From: Lachnospiraceae bacterium
GTDB taxonomy: Bacteria; Bacillota; Clostridia; Lachnospirales; Lachnospiraceae
Direction of reading: 5' to 3'
NCBI GenBank assembly: GCA_024693455.1
Contig: JAILKW010000129.1
Span: 1 to 33,014 of the forward strand
Length of the DNA stretch: 33,014 nt
In this document: positions 19,202 to 27,402 of the stretch, piece after piece
Layout: each line of letters starts with the position of its first letter
How positions within the stretch are numbered: position 1 is the first letter of the stretch
The notes under the pieces: generated by a model
What the model was told of the DNA's origin: nothing
What the model saw: the letters and a program-made list of their open reading frames with translations, nothing else
The model's database searches: none
Program-made: the position numbers and the translations under genes

Positions 19202-20176
19202 ATGGAAGAAAGGGAGATGATGATCCCTGCAGGGGATCTTTTAAATATATTCGGAGAGTTTGACAAGAATTTAAAACTTCTTGAAAAACTCCTTGGGGTT
19301 GATATTGTTGCACGGGAAGACAAGCTTAAAATTTCAGGCAAGCCAAGAGATGTTGATTACGCCGAAAACATAATGAAAGAACTTGCACTTTTGTCAGGCA
19401 AAGGCACACAGATCACTGAGCAAAATATCAGGTATGCGATTTCCCTTAAAGATAAGATAGACGATCATCCGCTTGTAAGTATGGACGATCATACCATATG
19501 TCATACAATTTCCGGCAAACCCGTAAAGCCTAAGACTTTGGGACAAAAATCTTATGTGGATGCCATCAGAGATAAAATGATAGTTTTCGGGGTCGGCCCT
19601 GCGGGAACCGGTAAAACTTATCTGGCAATGGCAATGGCTATAACAGCATTTAAGCAGGAGAGGATAGAAAGGATAATTCTGACAAGACCTGCAATAGAGG
19701 CAGGAGAGAAACTCGGATTTTTACCCGGTGATCTGCAAAGTAAAGTAGATCCTTATCTCAGACCTTTATACGATGCATTATATCAGATCATGGGTGCTGA
19801 AAGTTTTCAGCGTAATATGGAAAGAGGACTGATAGAAGTAGCTCCTCTGGCCTATATGAGAGGGCGTACTCTCGACAACGCTTTTATTATTCTGGATGAG
19901 GCCCAAAATACAACTCCTGCCCAAATGAAGATGTTTCTTACCAGAATAGGCTTTGGTTCAAAGGCGGTCATAACCGGTGATGCCACTCAAAAAGATCTGG
20001 CCCCGGGAGCAAAAAGCGGACTTGATGTTGCGCTAAAGGTCTTGTCAAAGCTAGATGATATAGCGGTTTGCAATCTAACCGGTGCAGATGTTGTAAGACA
20101 TCCTTTGGTACAAAAGATAGTAAATGCTTATGAGGCATACGAAAAATCAAAACAAGGAAATAAACAAAAAAGATGA
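19202..20176 (+). CDS. phoH: PhoH family ATPase
   Basis: FGVGPAGTGKTYLAMAMA, ILTRPAIEAGEKLGFLPGDLQSKVDPYLRPLYDAL, FIILDEAQNTTPAQMKMFLTRIGFGSKAVITGD. Confidence 0.95.
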   Translation: MEEREMMIPAGDLLNIFGEFDKNLKLLEKLLGVDIVAREDKLKISGKPRDVDYAENIMKELALLSGKGTQITEQNIRYAISLKDKIDDHPLVSMDDHTICHTISGKPVKPKTLGQKSYVDAIRDKMIVFGVGPAGTGKTYLAMAMAITAFKQERIERIILTRPAIEAGEKLGFLPGDLQSKVDPYLRPLYDALYQIMGAESFQRNMERGLIEVAPLAYMRGRTLDNAFIILDEAQNTTPAQMKMFLTRIGFGSKAVITGDATQKDLAPGAKSGLDVALKVLSKLDDIAVCNLTGADVVRHPLVQKIVNAYEAYEKSKQGNKQKR

Positions 20177-21360
20177 AAGAGGAAAAATTTTCACCGATAA
20201 GAATATTGTTTTTGATCGCAGGAATTGTATTATGTATAGGTCAATGTATATATTTGTGCCTTAGAAGATCTTTTGAAATAAAAGATATGATAATCTTCGT
20301 TATAATAGCACTTATGCTGACACTTGCAATTTTCCTTACCGTTATCACACAAAGGCGCTCCGAAGAAGGCTTCTATAACGGAACAAATTACAGAAATCTG
20401 CTCCTTGTCCTTTTGGTAGGCTGGATACTTATAGATCTGTCACAATACATACCGGTTATGTTTTTCCCGGTCGCTCTTTTGGTAGCGTTTTTGGCATGTG
20501 AACTTGATGGGATGCTTTCCATGTCTATGAGCATGGGAATGATCCTTTTGCTTTGCATAACGGATGCTGTTCCTCATACTGTGATCTTTGCATATGTGTT
20601 TGAATGTATCTTTGCAGGCCTGCTCTGTGATTATATGAAAAAAACGCAGTTCAGGCATAAGGTATGGCCGGCACTTATGATCTTTATGGCGGAATTTACA
20701 ATAAAGGTCACATTTTATTACTACACCTATCAGGAGCTTGCGGTAGATCATCTGATATTTGCAGGTGTTGCCGGAGCTTTGGCCGCGATCTTTGTTATGA
20801 CTCTGTTTCCTTTTCTTAGTGATATTCTTTCCAGAGAAAAAGAAGCCTTCTATGATACCTTATTGGACGAGGAACATCCTCTGTTGCTTGAGCTTAAAGA
20901 ATATTCGATCATAGATTATGCTCATGCACTTAGGGTAGGAGAGTTGGCAAGAGACTGTGCGCTTGAGGTTGGTGCAGATGCCAATCTTGCAGCTGCAGGC
21001 GGAATTTATTACCGAATTGGAAAGATTTACGGAGATCCGGAAACGGAAAATGCGATCATAGTTGCACACCGCTACAATTTTCCCAAAGAACTTATCAGTA
21101 TATTGTATGAATACGAAGGCACAAACAGGAAACCCACTTCTTTGGAATCCGCAATAGTACTTATGGCCGATCATGTAGTCAAAAAAATAGAAGTAATTAA
21201 AAATCAAAGTGATTCGATGGATAGTAACTGGAATCAGAATATGCTTATATATCAGACCTTGAATGAATTATCCAATACAGGCATTTTTGATGATTCCGGA
21301 CTTGGCATGAATAAATTCCTCAAAATCAGAGAACGACTTGTACAGGAGGAAAAACGTTAA
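20173..21360 (+). CDS. PgpH/YqfF-like multi-TM protein with truncated ectodomain and degenerate C-terminal HD domain
   Basis: About 7-8 hydrophobic helices followed by a C-terminal segment alignable to the PgpH HD domain (YAHALRVGELARD...AAAGGIYYRIGK...YEYEGT...SLESAIVLMADHV); lies between phoH and ybeY, the usual yqfF position. Confidence 0.82.
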   Translation: MKEEKFSPIRILFLIAGIVLCIGQCIYLCLRRSFEIKDMIIFVIIALMLTLAIFLTVITQRRSEEGFYNGTNYRNLLLVLLVGWILIDLSQYIPVMFFPVALLVAFLACELDGMLSMSMSMGMILLLCITDAVPHTVIFAYVFECIFAGLLCDYMKKTQFRHKVWPALMIFMAEFTIKVTFYYYTYQELAVDHLIFAGVAGALAAIFVMTLFPFLSDILSREKEAFYDTLLDEEHPLLLELKEYSIIDYAHALRVGELARDCALEVGADANLAAAGGIYYRIGKIYGDPETENAIIVAHRYNFPKELISILYEYEGTNRKPTSLESAIVLMADHVVKKIEVIKNQSDSMDSNWNQNMLIYQTLNELSNTGIFDDSGLGMNKFLKIRERLVQEEKR

Positions 21361-21861
21361 ATGACTGTTTTATTTGAAGAAGAAACAGAAACGCAGTTTT
21401 CGTTTGACGCCAAAAAGCTGGCTGAAGAAGTCATTTTTGCCGCCCTTACTTATGAGGGTTTTAATAAACCGGCTCAGGTTTCTCTTACGATAGTCGATGA
21501 TGAGAGAATAAGAGAAATAAATAACGAATTTCGCGGAATCGATAAACCCACAGATGTTTTATCATTTCCGATGATAGAATATGAACACCCCGGGGATTTT
21601 TCATCTATAGATGATTTTTCACTTGACCCGGACACAAATGAGGTCATACTCGGAGATATCATCATTTCTTACGACCACGTATGTGATCAGGCTAAAGAAT
21701 ACGGACATTCGAAAAAAAGAGAATTTGCTTTTTTAATTGTCCATAGTATGTTACATTTAATGGGTTATGATCATATGGAAGAAAATATGCGGCTTGAAAT
21801 GGAGGCGCACCAAAAAAGCATTCTGGATCAGACAGGAATAAACAGAGATATAGGAGATTAA
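21361..21861 (+). CDS. ybeY: Endoribonuclease YbeY (rRNA maturation)
   Basis: VDDERIREINNEFRGIDKPTDVLSFPM, LGDIIISYDHV, metal-binding VHSMLHLMGYDH. Confidence 0.96.
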   Translation: MTVLFEEETETQFSFDAKKLAEEVIFAALTYEGFNKPAQVSLTIVDDERIREINNEFRGIDKPTDVLSFPMIEYEHPGDFSSIDDFSLDPDTNEVILGDIIISYDHVCDQAKEYGHSKKREFAFLIVHSMLHLMGYDHMEENMRLEMEAHQKSILDQTGINRDIGD

Positions 21862-21868
21862 TGTTGAA

Positions 21869-22987
21869 ATGAAAAAAAATTTAGTTACACTTCTTGGACT
21901 CTCATTGACATTTACAGTATTATTTACGGGATGTGGTTCAAAACCGGAAGAAAAAGTCGAACAAGAATTACCGGTTATCCAAACAACAGATGCCGCTATA
22001 GAAACAGAACAGGAAGAAGCAAAAGAGCCGGAGGTTTATTCCGGGCCCAGAAGTATTCTTACGGGTGAGCCCATATCAAATAAATTATCAAAGGTCAGAC
22101 CTATTGCTCTTATGGTCGAAAACACTTCTGCCTGCCTTCCCCACTACGGAATAAATAAGGCCGGAGTAATTTATGAATGTCCGGTTGAAGGCGGGATCAC
22201 CAGACTTATGGCTATATTTGAAGATTACAAAGGAATGGATCGTATAGGTAATGTAAGAAGCTGCAGACCTTATTATCCCAAGATAGCAAAAGAATATGGT
22301 GCAGTTTATATGTGTTTCGGACAAAGTACCGAAGGAAAAGCCCTTCTTCAATCCGGATTTATAGACTATGTGAACGGAATTGAAGGCGCTTCTTACAATG
22401 CCAGCTACTACAGAAGTTCCGACAGAAGAGCACCTCATAATGCATATACCAGTTCCAAAGGAATTGAAGCGGGACTTAAACTTAAAAACTATAAATCAAA
22501 ACGAAGCAAAAAATACGAGCAGCATTTTAAATTTACGACAGAAGATAAACCCGTTACGTTTGAAGGGAAAAAGGATTGCGAAGTTGTAACTCTTTATTAT
22601 CCCGATAACGATCCTTATTTTGTTTACAATAAGAAAACCGGATTATATCAAAGATTTGAACACGGCGGAAAAGAAACCGACGCCCTTGACAACAAACAGA
22701 TCAAGGTTAAAAACATTATCTTACAAAATGTACCCTGTACAAATTACTCAGGTACATATAAGCTGAATCTTACGCTTAACGGTTCAGGCGAAGGAAAATA
22801 TATAACAAACGGAAAAGTTGTAAGTATTACCTGGGAGAAAAAATCAGATAATGATATTACTAAATATTACGACAAAAAAGGCAATGAACTGGTATTAAAT
22901 CCCGGTAAGACCTGGGTTAGTCTTATAGAAGAAAACCGGGCCTCGGGAAATCAATTTTACAAGAACAGGAAAGATTTTAATCGTTAA
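21869..22987 (+). CDS. DUF3048 (YerB-like) lipoprotein
   Basis: Signal peptide with lipobox LFTGC; RPIALMVENTSACLPHYGINKAGVIYECPVEGGITRLMAIFEDY...IGNVRSCRPYY typical of DUF3048. Confidence 0.88.
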   Translation: MKKNLVTLLGLSLTFTVLFTGCGSKPEEKVEQELPVIQTTDAAIETEQEEAKEPEVYSGPRSILTGEPISNKLSKVRPIALMVENTSACLPHYGINKAGVIYECPVEGGITRLMAIFEDYKGMDRIGNVRSCRPYYPKIAKEYGAVYMCFGQSTEGKALLQSGFIDYVNGIEGASYNASYYRSSDRRAPHNAYTSSKGIEAGLKLKNYKSKRSKKYEQHFKFTTEDKPVTFEGKKDCEVVTLYYPDNDPYFVYNKKTGLYQRFEHGGKETDALDNKQIKVKNIILQNVPCTNYSGTYKLNLTLNGSGEGKYITNGKVVSITWEKKSDNDITKYYDKKGNELVLNPGKTWVSLIEENRASGNQFYKNRKDFNR

Positions 22988-24639
22988 TGAGTACTAAAAA
23001 AAATGATACAGGTTTTTTGGTACAAGGATCGATTCTGGCCATAGCATCAATAGTATCAAGAGTTGTCGGTCTGTTATACAGACTTCCTCTTGTCAGAATA
23101 ATCGGTAAGAGCGGAAATGACTATTACGGAACTGCATTTGAGATTTACAGTATTATGCTGATAATCTCCGCATACAGTATTCCGCTTGCTGTATCAAAAC
23201 TTGTAGCCGCTAAAGTTTCGGCAGGTGAATTTAAGAATGTTAACAAGATTTTGAAGGGGTCACTCCTGTTTGCTTCGGTAACGGGAGGTACCGCTTCTCT
23301 TGTTGTGTTTTTCGGAGCTGATTTTTTCTGCGGAGAACTTCTTCGTACACCCTTTGCCAACATTGCTCTTAGAGTTCTTGCTCCTGTTATTTTCATGGTA
23401 GCTATCGTCGGAGTTTTAAGGGGATTTTTCCAGGGAATGGGTACAATGATGCCCTCTGCACTTTCCCAGATAGCGGAACAGATAATAAATGCTGTTGTAA
23501 GTGTTGTTGCAGCTTATTTTTTGTTCGATGTGGGAATGAAGATGGGCGGAGTTCTCGGCCATAAAGAGCAGATGGCTGCGGCTTACGGAGCTGCCGGAGG
23601 AACCTGGGGTACATTTGCGGGAGCTGCAACAGCCCTGGCTTTTATGGTCTTCGTATATGCGATCTTTAAAAGATCCTTCGACAAAAAAATAAGACGAGAT
23701 AAGAGTACCGGTGATGAAAGCTATAAAACCATAATGTGGACACTTTTTGTTACCATCGTTCCGGTTCTGCTTTCTACCACGCTTTATAACATCTCTGCAA
23801 TAATAAATACCGGAATGTTCAAGCAGATTGCAAATGCACAAGGTTATGCACCAAAAGACATAAGTGAATGGTGGGGTGTTTTCACCGGTCAGTACAGGGT
23901 TATCATCAATGTGCCGGTTTCTATCGCCTCGGCAATGGCAGCATCCAGCGTACCGGCATTAACAGCTGCATTCAGAAACAAGGAACATGAGATGGTCAAA
24001 TTCCAGATCACCTCAGCCACCAGATTTGTTATGATAATAGCTTTTCCCTGTATGATAGGAGTTGCGGTTCTTGCCGGACCTATAATGCAGCTTCTTTTTG
24101 GTGACAGTGATCCCACATCCGCTTACATGCTCATGGTTGGATGCTCATCTATAGTTTTTTATTCACTTTCAACCTTATCGAACGGTATTCTTCAGGGAAT
24201 CGACAAAATGAAAATTCCTGTAATACATGCGGCCGTAGCCCTTGTGATCCAGGCAGTTTTCCTTGTACTTTGTATGTATGGTTTCAAACTCAATATTTTT
24301 GCGGTTGTACTGGCAAACACTTTTTATGCTCTTATAATGTGCATTTTAAATGAATATTCCATTCAAAAATACAGTGGAACTAAGCTTGATCTTATAGGTG
24401 TTTTTGCAAAACCTTTTGTTGCATCCCTTATTATGGGAGGCTTTTGTCTGGCAGCATATTATATTACTTTAAACGTATCAAAAAACAATGCTATTGCCTG
24501 CGTTATCAGTATAATAATATCAGTTCCGGTATATTTCTTCTTCTTACTCTTCATCAAAGGGATCGGAAGCAATGAACTATCCAGACTTCCCAAAGGAGAT
24601 AAACTTGTAGCTATCGCAAAGAGGTTTAAATTACTATGA
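22987..24639 (+). CDS. MOP-superfamily flippase / polysaccharide biosynthesis protein (SpoVB/MurJ-like)
   Basis: Polytopic; GSILAIASIVSRVVGLLYRLPLVRIIG N-terminus, GFFQGMGTMMPSALSQIAEQIINAVVSV, TLSNGILQGIDKMKIPVIHA. Confidence 0.9.
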   Translation: MSTKKNDTGFLVQGSILAIASIVSRVVGLLYRLPLVRIIGKSGNDYYGTAFEIYSIMLIISAYSIPLAVSKLVAAKVSAGEFKNVNKILKGSLLFASVTGGTASLVVFFGADFFCGELLRTPFANIALRVLAPVIFMVAIVGVLRGFFQGMGTMMPSALSQIAEQIINAVVSVVAAYFLFDVGMKMGGVLGHKEQMAAAYGAAGGTWGTFAGAATALAFMVFVYAIFKRSFDKKIRRDKSTGDESYKTIMWTLFVTIVPVLLSTTLYNISAIINTGMFKQIANAQGYAPKDISEWWGVFTGQYRVIINVPVSIASAMAASSVPALTAAFRNKEHEMVKFQITSATRFVMIIAFPCMIGVAVLAGPIMQLLFGDSDPTSAYMLMVGCSSIVFYSLSTLSNGILQGIDKMKIPVIHAAVALVIQAVFLVLCMYGFKLNIFAVVLANTFYALIMCILNEYSIQKYSGTKLDLIGVFAKPFVASLIMGGFCLAAYYITLNVSKNNAIACVISIIISVPVYFFFLLFIKGIGSNELSRLPKGDKLVAIAKRFKLL

Positions 24640-25829
24640 CAATAGCGGTTATAGGAGCCGGTGCTGCCGGTCTTATGGCAGCCGTTTCGGCGGCGATCCA
24701 TAATAAAGATGCAAAGATCTTTCTTTTTGACAAAAATCCGTCCGCAGGCAAAAAACTTCTGCGTACAGGGTCCGGAAGAGGAAACATAGGAAACGAACAT
24801 CAAAGCATATCGTGCTTTCACGGGAATGACGAAGATTTTTATAATAAAGTTATCACTTCCCATCCTTTATCTTTTTTATTATCTGTATTTGATGAGCTAA
24901 ATATAGATATTACGGTAAAAGACGGATATATTTATCCCAGAAACCAACAGGCCAAATCTGTAAGAGATGCATTTATAACTAAACTTGAAAGTCTGGGCAA
25001 CGTAAGATTCTTGGGATCGAAGGAAATCATATCCATAAGTTATGAAAAAACGGGATTTGTTTTAAATACCGACGGATGGCATTATGAAGCCGACAAGGTG
25101 ATCCTCGCATGCGGCGGAGCTTCTGCTCCGGATACCGGCTCTGACGGGAGTGCTTATAAACTGGCACAAAGTTTCGGACATAAGCTTATCACTCCTTATC
25201 CCGCACTTGTTCCTTTGGTATGTAAAAAAGATCCCCTTTTTAAAACATCAAAAGAAAGGATGAGTGCTTCGGTTTCATACAAAGGTCATACCGCCACGGG
25301 AGAACTTCAGCTTACGGAATACGGTGTGTCAGGTATCGCGGTTTTTCAGATATCACGTTTTGTTTCAATGGATCTTATTAACGGGGAAAAACCTGTTATA
25401 AGTATTAATTTTTTCCCGGAATCGGATAGCGATCATGTTTATGACATGCTTTTAAAAAGGGCATCATCAGGAGGCAGATATATTTTAAACACTTTGCTTC
25501 CGGAGGAGATGGCAAAATCAATAATAAAGTCGAATTCACTCGATTCCGTTGATATTCCAAGTGCTGAAAGTATTCGTGCCCTTTCAGATTTACTGACTGA
25601 TTACAGACTATATGTAACCGACACAAAAGGATTTGAACGCTCACAGGTAACTGCAGGAGGCATAGATACCTCCGATATCGATCCGCAGACCATGGGCTCT
25701 TTTTTAAGAAAGGGGCTTTATATATGCGGAGAACTTTTAGATGTTGACGGAGATTGCGGAGGTTATAATCTCCAGTGGGCATTTACCGGAGGCTATATAG
25801 CGGGAGAGGCCGCAGCAGCAGATGATTAA
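24636..25829 (+). CDS. HI0933-family (BaiN/RdsA-like) NAD(P)/FAD-dependent oxidoreductase
   Basis: GAGAAGLMAAVSAA, FDKNPSAGKKLLRTGSGRGNIGN, VTAGGIDTSDIDPQTMGSFLRKGLYICGELLDVDGDCGGYNLQWAFTGGYIAG. Confidence 0.92.
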   Translation: MTIAVIGAGAAGLMAAVSAAIHNKDAKIFLFDKNPSAGKKLLRTGSGRGNIGNEHQSISCFHGNDEDFYNKVITSHPLSFLLSVFDELNIDITVKDGYIYPRNQQAKSVRDAFITKLESLGNVRFLGSKEIISISYEKTGFVLNTDGWHYEADKVILACGGASAPDTGSDGSAYKLAQSFGHKLITPYPALVPLVCKKDPLFKTSKERMSASVSYKGHTATGELQLTEYGVSGIAVFQISRFVSMDLINGEKPVISINFFPESDSDHVYDMLLKRASSGGRYILNTLLPEEMAKSIIKSNSLDSVDIPSAESIRALSDLLTDYRLYVTDTKGFERSQVTAGGIDTSDIDPQTMGSFLRKGLYICGELLDVDGDCGGYNLQWAFTGGYIAGEAAAADD

Positions 25830-27402
25830 AGTAGATCAGATACGTATCCCTGTAGGGACAGATTTTAACGAAGTTTTGGAAACCAAAAGACTCTGTGCCA
25901 AAAAACTGGGAGTCAAAACTTCAGATCTTTCGGATTTTAAAATAATAAGGCGCTCCATAGATGCACGTAAAAAACCCGATGAAGTTTATTTTGTTTACAG
26001 CGCATGTCTTAATATCTCGGGAAAATATAAAAAAAGCCGTGATGTTAACGAATACAGAGAAGTGATATATAAACTTCCGGACGCCTTAGGCGCAGCTCCA
26101 AAATACAGACCTGTGGTGGTCGGCATGGGACCTGCAGGACTTTTTGCCGCCCTTATCCTGGCTAAATGCGGATACAGACCGATAGTTCTTGAAAGAGGCA
26201 AAAAGGTAGAAGACAGGCAAAAGGATGTTTCCGATTTTTTTGACGGGGGCAAACTTCTTTTGGATTCAAATGTACAGTTCGGTGAAGGCGGGGCAGGAGC
26301 TTTTTCTGACGGAAAGCTTTCAAGTCAGGTTAAAGACAAAGAAGGCAGAATAAATTATATTTTAAATACCTTTGCCAAATGCGGGGCAAATGAAGATATA
26401 TTGTATGAATACAAACCACATGTAGGTACGGATGTTTTAATGACCGTTGTTTCAAATATCAGAAACGAGATAATAGCATCCGGAGGAGAAGTTCGATATC
26501 AGACATGTGTTTCGGATATAATTACTTCAGGTAATTCCGTAACCGGACTAAAGTTAAAAAGTGGTGATATTATAGAAACAGATCACGCTATTCTTGCGAT
26601 AGGCCACAGTGCAAGAGATCTTTTCTTCTCGCTTTATGATTCCGGTGTAAATATGCAGGCAAAGGATTTTGCCGTGGGGCTTAGGGTTGAACATCCGCAG
26701 GAATTGATAAATGAAAGACAATACGGCAAAAAGGCGGCATTGATACTCCCGGCAGCCTCCTACCGTCTTTCCTGTCAGACCAGAAACGAAAGAGGAGTAT
26801 ATTCGTTTTGTATGTGTCCCGGAGGATATGTTGTAAACGCCTCTTCTGAAAATGGATTTTTGGCAGTAAACGGTATGAGCTATTCAAAACGGGATTCGGA
26901 AAATGCCAATTCAGCTATCGTTGTATCGGTAGGAGACAAAGAATTCGACAAATCATATCCTTTGTCAGGAATAAAATATCAAAGAGAACTTGAGAAAAAG
27001 GCCTTTGAACTTGCTCGCGGAGCAGTTCCGCAGCAGTTTTACAAGGATTTTAAAAACAAAGAAAAGGGTAATATAAAAGGTAACCTTACAAGACTTAAAG
27101 GAATTGGTGAAGCGTCTGATCTGTCAAGTCTGTTTTCGGACGATATCTTTTCTTCATTTTGTGAAGGAATGGAAGACTTCGGAAAGAAAATACCGGGCTT
27201 TGCTGCAGATAACACTTTACTTTCAGGAGTGGAAAGCAGAACTTCTTCTCCTGTAAGAATTCCAAGAGACAACAGGTTCGTTTCAAATTACAATGGATTG
27301 TATCCCTGCGGAGAGGGCGCAGGATATGCAGGAGGGATCCTTTCCGCAGCCATCGACGGAATGAAGGTAGCGGAAGCGGTTATTAAGGATTATGCAAAAT
27401 AA
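25822..27402 (+). CDS. COG2509-like FAD-dependent dehydrogenase
   Basis: VVVGMGPAGLFAALILAKCGYRPIVLERGKKVEDRQKDV, NVQFGEGGAGAFSDGKLSSQVKD, GLYPCGEGAGYAGGILSAAIDGMKVAEA. Confidence 0.9.
   Translation: MIKVDQIRIPVGTDFNEVLETKRLCAKKLGVKTSDLSDFKIIRRSIDARKKPDEVYFVYSACLNISGKYKKSRDVNEYREVIYKLPDALGAAPKYRPVVVGMGPAGLFAALILAKCGYRPIVLERGKKVEDRQKDVSDFFDGGKLLLDSNVQFGEGGAGAFSDGKLSSQVKDKEGRINYILNTFAKCGANEDILYEYKPHVGTDVLMTVVSNIRNEIIASGGEVRYQTCVSDIITSGNSVTGLKLKSGDIIETDHAILAIGHSARDLFFSLYDSGVNMQAKDFAVGLRVEHPQELINERQYGKKAALILPAASYRLSCQTRNERGVYSFCMCPGGYVVNASSENGFLAVNGMSYSKRDSENANSAIVVSVGDKEFDKSYPLSGIKYQRELEKKAFELARGAVPQQFYKDFKNKEKGNIKGNLTRLKGIGEASDLSSLFSDDIFSSFCEGMEDFGKKIPGFAADNTLLSGVESRTSSPVRIPRDNRFVSNYNGLYPCGEGAGYAGGILSAAIDGMKVAEAVIKDYAK

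Noticed and set aside
23416-23841. 141-aa minus-strand ORF inside the flippase gene
   Set aside because: Antisense shadow with no recognisable domain.
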